In this document: one piece after another, positions 1 through 8,845 of the stretch
Position numbering within the stretch: position 1 is the stretch's first letter
Layout of the letters: every line of letters begins with the position of its first letter
Assembly: GCF_003148905.1 (NCBI RefSeq)
Contig: NZ_QGHC01000001.1
Location: 149,128 to 213,127 of the forward strand
Length of the DNA: 64,000 nt
From: Fulvimonas soli
GTDB lineage: Bacteria > Pseudomonadota > Gammaproteobacteria > Xanthomonadales > Rhodanobacteraceae
Reading direction: 5' to 3'
The notes under the pieces: generated by a model
What the model was told of the DNA's origin: nothing
The model's input: only the letters and a program-made list of their open reading frames with translations
The model's database searches: none
Program-made: the position numbers and the translations under genes

Positions 1-513
1 CTGGAGGCCGGCGCGCGGCTGCTCGGCGAGGGCGGCGCGGCGATGGTGAAGATCGAGGGCGCCGCGGCGCACGTCCTGCAGGCGATCGAGGCGCTCGCCG
101 CGCGCGCGGTGCCGGTGTGCGCGCACCTGGGTCTCACCCCGCAGTCGGTGCACAAGTTCGGCGGCTTCCGCATCCAGGGCCGCGCGCAGGACGCCGCGGA
201 CCGCGTGGTGGAGCAGGCGCTGGCGGTGCAGGCCGCGGGCGCCGACCTGCTGGTGCTGGAAGGCGTGCCCACCGCGCTGGGCGAGCGCGTCACCCGCGCG
301 GTGGAGATCCCGGTGGTCGGCATCGGCGCGGGACCGCACTGCGACGGCCAGGTGCTGGTCTGCTACGACATGCTGGGCATCACGCCGGGCAAGCGGCCCA
401 AGTTCAGCAAGGATTTCCTCGCCGGGCGCGGCTCCGTCGCCGCGGCGATCGCCGCCTACGCCGACGAGGTGCGCAGCGGCGCGTTCCCGGCCCCCGAACA
501 CGGCTTCAACTAG
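1..513 (+). CDS. panB: 3-methyl-2-oxobutanoate hydroxymethyltransferase, 3' part
   Basis: C-terminal about 170 residues of PanB; the reading frame is open from base 1, so the start lies outside the window. PanB transfers the hydroxymethyl group of 5,10-methylenetetrahydrofolate to alpha-ketoisovalerate to give ketopantoate, the first committed step of pantothenate synthesis in the cytoplasm. Visible family features are the VKIEG segment, the [10 protein letters not shown] segment with G-G-F-R after it, and the [15 protein letters not shown]-type run around 320-360. panC begins 12 bases after the stop, so the two are co-transcribed and act in sequence. Truncated only by the window edge. Confidence 0.95.
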   Translation: MEAGARLLGEGGAAMVKIEGAAAHVLQAIEALAARAVPVCAHLGLTPQSVHKFGGFRIQGRAQDAADRVVEQALAVQAAGADLLVLEGVPTALGERVTRAVEIPVVGIGAGPHCDGQVLVCYDMLGITPGKRPKFSKDFLAGRGSVAAAIAAYADEVRSGAFPAPEHGFN

Positions 514-525
514 ACGAGCGATTCC

Positions 526-1374
526 ATGCAGACAGTGCAAGACGCCGCGGGGCTGCGCGCGGCGATCCGCGGGTGGCGCGCGCAGGGCCAGACGGTGAGC
601 CTGGTGCCCACCATGGGCAACCTGCACGCCGGCCACTACTCGCTGATCCGGCTGGCGCGCGCGCGCGCCGAGCGCGTGGTGGCCAGCGTGTTCGTCAACC
701 CCACCCAGTTCGGGCCGAACGAGGACTTCGAGCGCTACCCGCGCACGCTGGCGCAGGACCAGGCCGGGCTGGCCGAGCACGGCTGCGACCTGCTGTTCGC
801 GCCGGACGTGGCGACGATGTACCCGTACGGCCCGCAGCACGGCGTCAGCATCCACGTGCCGCAGATCACCGACGTGCTGGAGGGCGCGCACCGCCCGGGC
901 CACTTCGACGGCGTGGCCACGGTGGTGTGCAAGCTGTTCAACCTGGTGCAGCCGGACATCGCGGTGTTCGGCCAGAAGGACTACCAGCAGCTGAAGGTGA
1001 TCGAGCGCATGGTGCGCGACCTGGCGCTGCCGGTGAAGGTGCTCGCCGCGCCGACCCAGCGCGCCGACGACGGCCTGGCGCTGAGCTCGCGCAACCAGTA
1101 CCTCTCCGCGGAGGAGCGCGCCCTGGCGCCGGCGATCCACGAGACGCTGCAGCAGATGCGCGAGCTGGTGGCGAACAAGGGCCACGCCTGGCGGGTGGTG
1201 GAGCAGGCGGCCTTCTCCAAGCTGGAGCGCGCGGGCTTCGTGCCCGACTACGCGGCCATCCGCCGCGCCGAGGACCTGTCCGAGCCCGGCCCGGACGAGC
1301 GCGCGGGCCTGGTGGCGCTGATCGCCGCGCGGCTGGGCGGCACCCGGCTGATCGACAACTTGCCGTTCGACTGA
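526..1374 (+). CDS. panC: pantothenate synthetase (pantoate--beta-alanine ligase)
   Basis: 282 residues, the normal PanC length (E. coli 283). It condenses pantoate with beta-alanine, using ATP through a pantoyl-adenylate, in the cytoplasm. The nucleotidyl-transferase HxGH motif is visible as GNLHAGH (His34, His37), followed by [14 protein letters not shown], the pantoate/ATP-binding FGQKDYQQ segment and the SSRNQYLS segment that stands in for KMSKS. It lies between panB (12-nt gap) and panD, so all dedicated vitamin B5 steps except ketopantoate reductase are together here. ATG chosen because it aligns with the family N-terminus. Confidence 0.97.
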   Translation: MQTVQDAAGLRAAIRGWRAQGQTVSLVPTMGNLHAGHYSLIRLARARAERVVASVFVNPTQFGPNEDFERYPRTLAQDQAGLAEHGCDLLFAPDVATMYPYGPQHGVSIHVPQITDVLEGAHRPGHFDGVATVVCKLFNLVQPDIAVFGQKDYQQLKVIERMVRDLALPVKVLAAPTQRADDGLALSSRNQYLSAEERALAPAIHETLQQMRELVANKGHAWRVVEQAAFSKLERAGFVPDYAAIRRAEDLSEPGPDERAGLVALIAARLGGTRLIDNLPFD

Positions 1375-1406
1375 ACCGCCCCCATCTGCCTTCCAGGGCC
1401 GCGTTG

Positions 1407-1436
1407 TTGCGGCGCAATGCCGCGCGGTCCGATAAT
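1407..1436 (+). promoter_or_regulatory. putative panD promoter
   Basis: TTGCGG (1407-1412), 18-nt spacer, GATAAT (1431-1436), 39 bases before the panD start. It suggests panD can be transcribed separately from panBC. Pattern match only. Confidence 0.45.
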
Positions 1437-1475
1437 GACGGGCTAGGCAGGCCGTCCCTGCGGGAAGTGGAAGTC

Positions 1476-1862
1476 ATGCACCTGAACATGCTCAAGGCGA
1501 AGATCCATCGCGCCACCGTCACCCAGGCGGAGCTGCACTACGAGGGCTCGATCGCCATCGACGGCCTGCTGCTGGACGCCGCGGGCATCCGCGAGTACGA
1601 GCAGATCCACGCCTGGGACATCAACAACGGCCAGCGCTTCGTCACCTACGCGCTGCGCGCCGAGGAAGGCTCCGGGATCGTCTCGGTGAACGGCAGCGCC
1701 GCGCGCAGCGTGCAGGTGGGCGACCTGGTCATCGTCGCCGCCTTCGCGCAGCTCGACGAGGCGGAGCTGGCCAAGTTCCAGCCCACCCTGGTGTACGTGG
1801 ACGCGGCCAACCGCATCACCCACACCAACCGCTCCATCCCCAAGCAGATGGCCGCGGCCTGA
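1476..1862 (+). CDS. panD: aspartate 1-decarboxylase proenzyme
   Basis: 128 residues. It makes beta-alanine from L-aspartate for PanC. The pyruvoyl cofactor is generated by self-cleavage between Gly24 and Ser25, and with this start the HYEGS motif places Gly24-Ser25 at exactly those positions, which is the main reason for choosing this ATG; a much longer open frame upstream is only a shadow of panBC. Further family features are WDINNGQRF, the SVNGSAA turn and GDLVIVAAF. It sits 101 nt after panC with its own promoter-like sequence. Confidence 0.97.
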   Translation: MHLNMLKAKIHRATVTQAELHYEGSIAIDGLLLDAAGIREYEQIHAWDINNGQRFVTYALRAEEGSGIVSVNGSAARSVQVGDLVIVAAFAQLDEAELAKFQPTLVYVDAANRITHTNRSIPKQMAAA

Positions 1863-1887
1863 GGCGTCCGCGCCGCCGCCGCGCCGG

Positions 1888-1915
1888 TTGGATTCCGCCG
1901 GCGCTGCGATAAGAT
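1888..1915 (+). promoter_or_regulatory. putative pgi promoter
   Basis: TTGGAT (1888-1893), 16-nt spacer, TAAGAT (1910-1915), placing transcription start near 1922, about 25 nt before the pgi ATG. Pattern match only. Confidence 0.4.
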
Positions 1916-1946
1916 CGGGCATTCGACCGCCGACCGCCGGGTGCCC

Positions 1947-3569
1947 ATGACCGCCGATCCCCGTTCCCTGTTCGCCGACCACGCGCAGCGCCTGGCCGGC
2001 ACCACGCTGCGCGAACTGCTCGCGGACCCGTCGCGCAACGCGCGCCTGCGCCAGCGCCTCGGGCCGATCCTGCTCGACCTCGGCCGGCAGAAGCTGGACC
2101 TGGCGGCGCTCGACGCGCTGGGCGCCCACGTCGAGGCCGGGGACTGGCAGCGCGCGCGCGACGCGATGTTCGCCGGCGCGCCGATCAACGCCTCCGAGCA
2201 GCGCGCGGTGCTGCACACGGCACTGCGCGCCGAGGGTTCGAGCCTGCCCTCGCCGGCGCCGGCCGAGGTGCTCCACGAGATCGGCGAGGTGCTGGCGCGG
2301 ATGGAGGAGCTGGCGAACGCGCTCGGTCAGGGCGAGGGCGGCCGGCTCGGGCTCGCCGACGGCATCACCGACGTGGTCAACATCGGCATCGGCGGCTCCG
2401 ACCTCGGGCCGCGGCTGGCGGTGCGCGCGCTGACCCCGTTCCACGCCGGCCGGCTGCGCAGCCACTTCCTCACCAACGTGGACGGGCAGGCCGCGTACGA
2501 GCTGATGCGCGCGCTCGACCCGAAGCGCACGCTGGTGGTGATGGTTTCCAAGACCTTCACCACCCAGGAAACCCTGCTCAACGGCAACGTGCTGCGCGAA
2601 TGGGTCGCCGCGGCCTACGCGGGCGACGAGCGCCAGGCGGTGGCGCGCCACTTCGTGGCGGTCAGCGCGAACGTCGGCGCGGCCGCCGCCTGGGGCATCC
2701 CGGCCGCGCACGTCTACCCGATGTGGGACTTCGTCGGCGGCCGCTTCTCGCTGTGGTCGGCGGTGGGGCTGTCGCTGGCGCTGGCCGTCGGCATGGACCA
2801 CTTCCGCGCCATGCTCGCCGGCGCGGCGCAGGTGGACGACCACTTCCGCACCGCGCCGTGGCAGCGCAACCTGCCGGTGCTGCTGGCGCTGGTCGAGTTC
2901 TGGAACCGCAACGTGCAGGGCCGCGCCAGCCGCGCGGTGGTGCCCTACGCCGACCTGCTTTCCGACCTGACCGCCTACCTGCAGCAGCTGGAGATGGAGA
3001 GCCTGGGCAAGCGGGTCACGCCGCAGGGCGAGCCGGTGGCGCAGGCCACCGTGCCGGTGGTGTGGGGCAGCGTGGGCACCAACGCGCAGCACGCCTACTT
3101 CCAGGCGCTGCACCAGGGCACCGACGTGGTGCCGCTGGAGTTCATCGGCGTGGCGCGGCCGGCGCATCCGCTCAGGGCCAACCACGACGCGCTGCTGTCC
3201 AACCTGCTGGCGCAGGCGGCGGCGCTGGCGCTGGGCAAGACCTTCGAGGAGGCGCTGGCCGAGTCCGGCGGCGACCCCGTGCTGGCCGCGCAGCGCACCT
3301 TCCCCGGCGACCGGCCGAGCACGGTGATCCTGCTCGACGCGCTCACGCCGGCGAGCTTCGGCGCGCTGGTCGCGCTGTACGAGCACAAGGTGTTCATGCT
3401 CGGCCACCTGTGGGGCATCAACGCCTTCGACCAGTGGGGCGTGGAGCTGGGCAAGTCGATCGCGCGGCAGATCCTGCCGGCGCTGGCCGACGGCGACGCG
3501 GCGGCGCTGGACCCGGCCACCCGCGCGCTGGTGGCGGAGATCCGCGAGCGGCGCGAAGTGGCGGGCTGA
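1947..3569 (+). CDS. pgi: glucose-6-phosphate isomerase
   Basis: 540 residues, full length. It interconverts glucose 6-phosphate and fructose 6-phosphate in glycolysis and gluconeogenesis. The two PGI signatures are present: GGRFSLWSAVGL near residues 262-275 and FDQWGVELGKSIARQIL at 494-510; the N-terminal SIS region has NIGIGGSDLGPRL. An in-frame GTG lies two codons upstream (1941); ATG 1947 is preferred. No functional link to the panBCD cluster is implied by the sequence beyond shared orientation. Confidence 0.96.
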   Translation: MTADPRSLFADHAQRLAGTTLRELLADPSRNARLRQRLGPILLDLGRQKLDLAALDALGAHVEAGDWQRARDAMFAGAPINASEQRAVLHTALRAEGSSLPSPAPAEVLHEIGEVLARMEELANALGQGEGGRLGLADGITDVVNIGIGGSDLGPRLAVRALTPFHAGRLRSHFLTNVDGQAAYELMRALDPKRTLVVMVSKTFTTQETLLNGNVLREWVAAAYAGDERQAVARHFVAVSANVGAAAAWGIPAAHVYPMWDFVGGRFSLWSAVGLSLALAVGMDHFRAMLAGAAQVDDHFRTAPWQRNLPVLLALVEFWNRNVQGRASRAVVPYADLLSDLTAYLQQLEMESLGKRVTPQGEPVAQATVPVVWGSVGTNAQHAYFQALHQGTDVVPLEFIGVARPAHPLRANHDALLSNLLAQAAALALGKTFEEALAESGGDPVLAAQRTFPGDRPSTVILLDALTPASFGALVALYEHKVFMLGHLWGINAFDQWGVELGKSIARQILPALADGDAAALDPATRALVAEIRERREVAG

Positions 3570-3628
3570 GCGGGCGCTTCCCGATCCGGACGCGCGCACT
3601 TCGCGGTGCGCCACCCATTTCCCTCACC

Positions 3629-3745
3629 GTCATTCCGGCGAAAGCCGGAATCCAGTCTCAATCATGTTGTGCGAAGCACTCGAAACAGGTGTTGCCGCGC
3701 TTCGCGGGACGCACTCGACTGGATTCCGGCTTCCGCCGGAATGAC
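3629..3745. repeat. inverted pair of REP-like palindromes (family A)
   Basis: Two copies of the palindrome GTCATTCCGGC-N4-GCCGGAAT followed by CCAG, at 3629-3656 and inverted at 3718-3745, separated by about 60 nt, in the gap between the convergent pgi and queG. This is the arrangement of a REP doublet/BIME. Further family A copies are at 10690-10822, 29787-29816, 36475-36509 and 59526-59551. It may also serve as a bidirectional transcription stop. Confidence 0.85.
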
Positions 3746-3780
3746 AGGCAAGGGCGGCGCCGTGCCCGAACCGGAACGAC

Positions 3781-4842
3781 TCAGCCGCCCTGCCGCGCCA
3801 GCGCCCACGCCACGTGCTCGCGCACGACTGCCGAGGGATGCCCGCTGCGCGCCCGCAGCGCCGCGCGCACCGCGTCCGAGCGCGGCGCGTTGCCCAGTGC
3901 CACCGCGATGTTGCGCAGCCAGCCCTCGTAGCCGGCGCGGCGGATCGCCATGCCCTCGGTGCGCCGGAGGAACTCCTCCTCGCTCCAGCCGAACAGCTCC
4001 ACCAGCTTCGCCCCGTCCAGGCGGTGCCGCGGCGCGAAGTCCGGCTCGGCGGCTTCCTGCGCGAACTTGTTCCACGGGCAGACCAGCTGGCAGTCGTCGC
4101 AGCCGAAGATGCGGTTGCCGATCGGCGCGCGCAGTTCCTCCGGGATCGAGCCCTTCAGTTCGATGGTGAGGTAGGAGATGCAGCGCCGCGCGTCCAGCCG
4201 GTAGGGCGCGACGATCGCCCGCGTGGGGCAGACGTCGAGGCAGCGCCGGCAGCTGCCGCAGTGCGCCGTCGCCGGTTCGTCCACCGGCAGCGGCAGGTCG
4301 GTGTACAGCTCGCCGAGGAAGAAGTACGAGCCGGCGCGGCGGTTGATCAGCACGGTGTGCTTGCCGATCCAGCCCAGCCCGGCGTTGCGCGCCAGCGCCT
4401 TCTCCAGCACCGGCGCGGAATCGACGTAGGCGCGGAAGCCGAACTCGCCGACCGCCGCGCGGATGCGCTCGGCCAGCTTCTGCAGGCGGTGGCGCATCAG
4501 CTTGTGGTAGTCGCGGCCCAGTGCATAGCGCGCCACGTAGCCGGCCTCGGCGTCGCCCAGCACCTCCCAGGCGTTGCGCGTGCCCGGCGGCACGTAGTCC
4601 ATGCGCACCGAGATCACCCGCCGCGTGCCCGGCTCCAGCTCCGCCGGCCGGCTGCGCTTGCGGCCGTGGCGGGCCATGTACGCCATCTCGCCGTGCAGGC
4701 CGTCGCCGAGCCAGCGCTCCAGGTGGCGCTCGTCCTCGCCCAGGTCGACGCCGCTGATGCCGGCCTCGGCGAAGCCGAGCTCGCGCGCCCAGCGCTTGAT
4801 GTCGCGGGCGAGGGCGGCGTAGTCGGGGGCGGCGATGGTCAT
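3781..4842 (-). CDS. queG: epoxyqueuosine reductase QueG
   Basis: 353 residues. It performs the last step of queuosine synthesis, reducing epoxyqueuosine in the wobble position of tRNAs with GUN anticodons, using cobalamin and two 4Fe-4S clusters. Ferredoxin-type cysteines are visible as CGSCRRCLDVCP (Cys195, 198, 201, 205), Cys221 and CDDCQLVCP (Cys248, 251, 255). YVDSAPVLEKALA contains Asp141, matching the family catalytic Asp. A HEAT-like C-terminal tail follows. It is divergent from nnr, as in the E. coli queG-nnr neighbourhood. Its ATG sits 6 nt after a TACAAT hexamer, so the mRNA may be leaderless. Confidence 0.95.
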   Translation of the reverse strand: MTIAAPDYAALARDIKRWARELGFAEAGISGVDLGEDERHLERWLGDGLHGEMAYMARHGRKRSRPAELEPGTRRVISVRMDYVPPGTRNAWEVLGDAEAGYVARYALGRDYHKLMRHRLQKLAERIRAAVGEFGFRAYVDSAPVLEKALARNAGLGWIGKHTVLINRRAGSYFFLGELYTDLPLPVDEPATAHCGSCRRCLDVCPTRAIVAPYRLDARRCISYLTIELKGSIPEELRAPIGNRIFGCDDCQLVCPWNKFAQEAAEPDFAPRHRLDGAKLVELFGWSEEEFLRRTEGMAIRRAGYEGWLRNIAVALGNAPRSDAVRAALRARSGHPSAVVREHVAWALARQGG

Positions 4843-4848
4843 GCGCGC

Positions 4849-4886
4849 ATTGTAGATGCCGCCGGCGCATGCGCCGTCCCTATAAT
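4849..4886. promoter_or_regulatory. divergent queG/nnr -10 elements, both 6 nt from ATG
   Basis: On the plus strand TATAAT (4881-4886) is followed by six bases and the nnr ATG at 4893. On the minus strand TACAAT (4854 to 4849) is followed by six bases and the queG ATG at 4842. If these are the -10 boxes, transcription would begin at the A of both start codons, giving leaderless mRNAs. No good -35 boxes are seen and no Shine-Dalgarno sequence is possible. Confidence 0.6.
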
Positions 4887-4892
4887 CGGCCG

Positions 4893-6377
4893 ATGACCGC
4901 GAACACGCAGGGACTGGCCCTCCACACCGTCGAGCAGGCGCGCGCGCTGGACCGGCGCGCCATCGACGGGCTCGGCATCGCCGGCTTCGAGCTGATGCGC
5001 CGCGCCGCGGCGGCGGCGCTGGCCGCGCTGCGCCGGCGCTGGCCGCAGGCGCAGCGGCTCCTGGTCTGCTGCGGCCCCGGCAACAACGGCGGCGACGGCT
5101 ACCTGCTCGCCGCGCTGGCGCGCGAGGACGGCCTGCGCGTCGAGGTGGTGGAGCTGTCCGCCGCGGCGCGCGGCGACGCCGCGCTGGCGCGCGAGGCGTG
5201 CGTGCGCGCCGGCGTGGCGCCGCGCCAATGGGAGGACGACGGGACGCTGCCCCACGCCGACGTGGTGGTGGACGCGCTCTACGGCACCGGCCTGCGCCGC
5301 GCGCCGGAAGGCGCGGCGGCGGCGCTGGTCGCGCGGATCAACGCGGCGGGCGCGCCGGTGCTCGCGGTCGACGTGCCCTCCGGCGTCGACGCCGACACCG
5401 GCCGGGTGCCCGGCGCCGCGGTGCGCGCGGACGTCACGGTGACCTTCATCGTCGCCAAGCGCGGCCTGTACACCGGCGGCGCGCCCGCGCACACCGGCGT
5501 GGTCGAGCTCGACGCGCTCGGGCTGCCGGCCGCGCTGTTCCGGGACGCGCCGCCCGACGCGCGGCTGCTGGCCGCGCAGGCGCTGCCGCCGCGCGCGCGC
5601 GACGCGCACAAGGGCGACAACGGCCACGTGCTGGCGATCGGCGGCGACCGCGGCACCGCCGGCGCGATCCGCCTGTGCGGCGAGGCGGCGCTGCGCGCCG
5701 GCGCCGGCCTGGTCAGCGTGGCGACGCAGGCCGAGCACATCGCCGCGCTGAACGCCGCGCGCCCGGAGCTGATGGCGCACGCGGTGAACGGCCCGCAGGC
5801 GCTGCAGCCGCTGCTCGCGCGCGCCGGCGTGCTGGCGCTGGGGCCGGGCCTGGGGCAGGGCGCCTGGGGCCACGCGCTGTGGCTGGCCGCGCTGGACAGC
5901 GGCAAGCCGCTGGTGCTCGACGCCGACGGCCTCAACCTGCTGGCGCGCGATCCGCGCCGCTTCGCGCAGCCGGCCGTGCTGACCCCGCATCCGGGCGAGG
6001 CCGCGCGCCTGCTCGGCGCGACCGTGGCGCAGGTGCAGGCCGACCGCTTCGCCGCCGCGCGCGCGCTGGCCGCGCGCTACGGCGCGGTGGCGGTGCTGAA
6101 GGGCGCGGGCAGCCTGGTCGCCGAGCCGGATGGACGTCTGGACGTCTGTCCGTGGGGCAACCCCGGCATGGCCTCCGGCGGCATGGGCGACCTGCTCACC
6201 GGCATCGTCGCCGCCCTGCTGGCGCAGGGCTGCTCCGCACCGGAGGCGGCGCGCCTGGGCGTGGGGCTGCACGCGCGCGCCGGCGACCTGGCCGTGCGCG
6301 GCGAGGGCGAGCGCGGCCTGCTGGCCAGCGACCTGCTGGCGCCGCTGCGCCGCCTGCTCAACGGGATCGCGGCATGA
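4893..6377 (+). CDS. nnr: bifunctional NAD(P)H-hydrate epimerase / ADP-dependent NAD(P)H-hydrate dehydratase
   Basis: 494 residues. It repairs hydrated NAD(P)H: the N-terminal YjeF_N domain (about 1-215) epimerises the R to the S form and the C-terminal ribokinase-like domain (about 225-490) dehydrates the S form using ADP. Seen are the epimerase dinucleotide loop CGPGNNGGDGY, and in the C-domain GPGLGQG and NPGMASGGMGDLLTG, the family nucleotide-binding/catalytic motif. Start 4893 is preferred over ATG 4869 because of the family N-terminus and the adjoining TATAAT. The stop overlaps the tsaE start by 4 nt (ATGA), indicating translational coupling. Confidence 0.95.
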   Translation: MTANTQGLALHTVEQARALDRRAIDGLGIAGFELMRRAAAAALAALRRRWPQAQRLLVCCGPGNNGGDGYLLAALAREDGLRVEVVELSAAARGDAALAREACVRAGVAPRQWEDDGTLPHADVVVDALYGTGLRRAPEGAAAALVARINAAGAPVLAVDVPSGVDADTGRVPGAAVRADVTVTFIVAKRGLYTGGAPAHTGVVELDALGLPAALFRDAPPDARLLAAQALPPRARDAHKGDNGHVLAIGGDRGTAGAIRLCGEAALRAGAGLVSVATQAEHIAALNAARPELMAHAVNGPQALQPLLARAGVLALGPGLGQGAWGHALWLAALDSGKPLVLDADGLNLLARDPRRFAQPAVLTPHPGEAARLLGATVAQVQADRFAAARALAARYGAVAVLKGAGSLVAEPDGRLDVCPWGNPGMASGGMGDLLTGIVAALLAQGCSAPEAARLGVGLHARAGDLAVRGEGERGLLASDLLAPLRRLLNGIAA

Positions 6378-6832
6378 GCGCGCGGCAGGTCGAACTGCCC
6401 GACGAGCAGGCCACCGGGGCGCTGGCGCAGGCGCTGGCCGCGGCGCTGGACGGCGGCCTGGTGATCCTGCTGCACGGCGAGCTGGGCGCGGGCAAGACCA
6501 GTTTCGCCCGCGCGCTGCTGCGCGCGCTGGGCGTGGGCGAGCGGATCAAGAGCCCGACCTACAGCCTGGTCGAGTCCTACCGCCTGCCGGGCGGCACGGC
6601 CTGGCACCTGGACCTCTACCGCATCGCCGACCCGGCCGAGCTGGAATGGCTGGGCCTGGACGCGCTGGCCGACCCGTCCGCGCTGGTGCTGGTGGAATGG
6701 CCCGAGCGCGGCGAGGGTGCGCTGCCGCCGCCGGACCTGCGCATCCGCCTGGACTACGCCGGCGGCGGCCGCCGCGCCGAGCTCGAGGCCGCCAGCCCGC
6801 GCGGCGCGCGGCTGCTGGAGCGGCTGGGCTGA
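6374..6832 (+). CDS. tsaE: tRNA threonylcarbamoyladenosine biosynthesis ATPase TsaE
   Basis: 152 residues, typical length. TsaE is the ATPase of the TsaB-TsaD-TsaE complex that makes t6A37 in ANN-decoding tRNAs. The P-loop GELGAGKTS spans residues 35-43, followed by the conserved SPTYSLVESY segment, HLDLYR and VEWPERG. It overlaps nnr by 4 nt, the same order as in E. coli (yjeF-yjeE). It is likely expressed from the nnr promoter. Confidence 0.96.
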   Translation: MSARQVELPDEQATGALAQALAAALDGGLVILLHGELGAGKTSFARALLRALGVGERIKSPTYSLVESYRLPGGTAWHLDLYRIADPAELEWLGLDALADPSALVLVEWPERGEGALPPPDLRIRLDYAGGGRRAELEAASPRGARLLERLG

Positions 6833-7006
6833 GGGCGCCCTCGCGGCCGCCGCGCCGCGCGGCCGAACGTAAGTGACGGCTCCGTATGGAAAAAATGCGG
6901 CCGGTCCATGGCCGAAAGTCCGCTTGCCGTCGAAGCGCTTGCGAGCGATAGCTTGATAACCTCTGACGAATACCCTGCAGGTTATGGATATTCAAGGGAA
7001 AAGTGC

Positions 7007-7035
7007 TTGCAATCCCAAGGGCGCTGGGGTTCAAT
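7007..7035 (+). promoter_or_regulatory. putative amiC promoter
   Basis: TTGCAA (7007-7012), 17-nt spacer, TTCAAT (7030-7035). Transcription would start near 7042, immediately before the ATG at 7044. This favours 7044 over the upstream in-frame ATG at 6984, which would place the promoter inside the coding region. Confidence 0.5.
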
Positions 7036-7043
7036 GCGGCGCC

Positions 7044-8621
7044 ATGGGCGGATCGCTGACACGGTGGGGCATCCTGGGACTCGCGGCGCTGGCGGCGGCC
7101 ACGCCGCTGCGCGCGCCGCAGGCGGCCGAGGTCAAGGCCGCGCGGGTCTGGGCCGGCCCGGAATACACCCGCGTCGTGTTCGACCTGTCCGGCCCGCTGG
7201 ACTACAAGCTGAGCCGCCAGGGCGACCGCGTCGTGCTCGAGCTGGCGTCCAGCCGGCTGGCCGGCGCCTTCGGCGCGCCGGCGGCGACCGGGTTGTTCAA
7301 GGGCCTGAGCAGCGCCCGCGCCGGCGGCGCGCTGCGCCTGGCGGCCCAGGCCGCGCCCGACAGCCGCCCCAGGAGCTTCCTGCTCAAGCCGGCCGGCGAC
7401 TACGGCTACCGGCTGGTGCTGGACCTGTACCCCGGCAAGGCCTCCGCGCCGCCGCCGGCGCGGGCCGCCGGAAGCGCGGCGGCCACGGCCGACGCCAGCG
7501 CCCCCGACGCGGTGAAGGACGATCCGGCGCCGGTGATGGCGGCCCTGCGCAGCGCGCGCAACGGCACGCTGACCACGCGCCAGGCCGCGCTGCTGCTGAA
7601 GGGCGACCGCAAGGTGGTGGTGGCGATCGACGCCGGCCACGGCGGCGAGGACCCCGGCGCGCACGGCCCCGGCGGCACGCTGGAGAAGAACGTCACCCTG
7701 GCGGTGGCGCGCGCGCTGGCCGCCGAGATCAACAAGCAGCCCGGCATGCAGGCCGTGCTGACCCGCGACGGCGACTACTTCATCCCGCTCAAGCGGCGCT
7801 ACCAGATCGCCCGCGAGAAGAACGCGGACATGTTCGTGTCGATCCACGCCGACGCCTTCACCAGCGGCGACGCGCGCGGCTCGTCGGTATGGGTGCTGTC
7901 GCCGCGCGGCAAGACCTCGGAGGCGGCGCGCTGGCTGGCCGACCGCGAGAACAGCGCGGACCTGATCGGCGGCGTGTCGCTGGACGACAAGGACGACAGC
8001 CTCGCCGCCGTGCTGCTGGACATGCAGCAGGGCTACGCGATGCAGGCCAGCGAGGCGATCGCCGGCAACGTGCTGCGCGCGCTGGGCCAGCTCGGCCCCA
8101 CCCACCGCGGCTACGTGGAGCGCGCCAACTTCGTGGTGCTGCGCTCGCCCGACGTGCCCTCGATCCTGGTCGAGACGGCGTTCATCAGCAATCCGGCGGA
8201 GGAGCGCAAGCTGCGCGACCCCGCGCACCAGAGGGAGCTGGCGCAGGCGGTGATGGGCGGCGTGCGCAGCTATTTCGAGTCCACGCCGCCGCCGGGCACC
8301 TGGTTCGCCGCGCAGGCGGCGCGCCGCAGCGGCCTGCTGGCCGTCGCCGACGCGGCGCGCGACGACGACCGCGCCGCGCCGGCCGGCACGGCGCCGGACA
8401 GGCCGTCGAGGCCGGCCAGGCAGACCGGCGCGGTCGCCTCGGCGTCCGCCGCTTCCCGCGCCGACGACGGCGTGCGCGACCTGCACCGCGTCGGCCGGGG
8501 CGAGAGCCTGCGCAGCATCGCGCGGCAGTACGGCGTGAGCGTCGGCGCGCTGAAGAACGCCAACAACATGCAGAACGACACCGTGCGCGTGGGCGCGGTG
8601 CTGGCCATCCCGGCCGGCTAG
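7044..8621 (+). CDS. amiC: N-acetylmuramoyl-L-alanine amidase (AMIN-Amidase_3-LysM)
   Basis: 525 residues from this start. It is exported and cleaves the amide between MurNAc and L-Ala to separate daughter cells. Order: signal peptide (about 1-28, hydrophobic GILGLAALAAAT), AMIN targeting domain (about 30-130), an Ala/Pro linker, zinc-dependent Amidase_3 domain (about 190-410) with AGHGGEDPGA, the Glu in LEKNVTL, SIHADAF and VETAFISN as metal/catalytic positions, and a C-terminal LysM (last 45 residues, beginning HRVGRGESLRSIARQYG). The LysM resembles Xanthomonadales/Pseudomonas AmiB/C. It lies between tsaE and mutL as in E. coli amiB. Confidence 0.93.
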   Translation: MGGSLTRWGILGLAALAAATPLRAPQAAEVKAARVWAGPEYTRVVFDLSGPLDYKLSRQGDRVVLELASSRLAGAFGAPAATGLFKGLSSARAGGALRLAAQAAPDSRPRSFLLKPAGDYGYRLVLDLYPGKASAPPPARAAGSAAATADASAPDAVKDDPAPVMAALRSARNGTLTTRQAALLLKGDRKVVVAIDAGHGGEDPGAHGPGGTLEKNVTLAVARALAAEINKQPGMQAVLTRDGDYFIPLKRRYQIAREKNADMFVSIHADAFTSGDARGSSVWVLSPRGKTSEAARWLADRENSADLIGGVSLDDKDDSLAAVLLDMQQGYAMQASEAIAGNVLRALGQLGPTHRGYVERANFVVLRSPDVPSILVETAFISNPAEERKLRDPAHQRELAQAVMGGVRSYFESTPPPGTWFAAQAARRSGLLAVADAARDDDRAAPAGTAPDRPSRPARQTGAVASASAASRADDGVRDLHRVGRGESLRSIARQYGVSVGALKNANNMQNDTVRVGAVLAIPAG

Positions 8622-8642
8622 CATCAAGGTTCCGTTCCGGCC

Positions 8643-8752
8643 GGCCCCTCGTCTGCCTGCCGGCGCCTTCTCCCGGAGGGAGAAGGGTTCACTGGCAAAC
8701 GCATCGCCCCTGGCACCCCTCTCCCCTCGGGAGAGGGGTGAGGGTGCGATCC
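8643..8752. repeat. palindromic repeat pair, family B
   Basis: Two inverted palindromes with cores CTTCTCCCGGAGGGAGAAG and CCTCTCCCCTCGGGAGAGG, each flanked by the family tail GGGTGAGGGTGCG or its complement. It occupies most of the 224-nt amiC-mutL gap. Other family B copies: 16122-16253, 34313-34424 (inside ileS), 36412-36448, 36643-36680, 38311-38453, 59591-59628, 60311-60427 (inside metH), 62504-62637. Confidence 0.85.
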
Positions 8753-8845
8753 GGCGCGCTTCCGGCCCTTTGCGCACCTTTTGCGCCGCCCGGTCCGAAC
8801 GACGCCTCGCTTTCGCCGCCCGCCGCCCTCGCTTAAGCTTCGCGG

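Noticed and set aside
1443-3614. Long open frame antisense to panD and pgi (about 720 codons)
   Set aside because: Arg/Gln/His/Val-rich translation typical of the complement of GC-rich genes; no domain, and both sense genes are certain. Many similar antisense frames across the window were ignored for the same reason.
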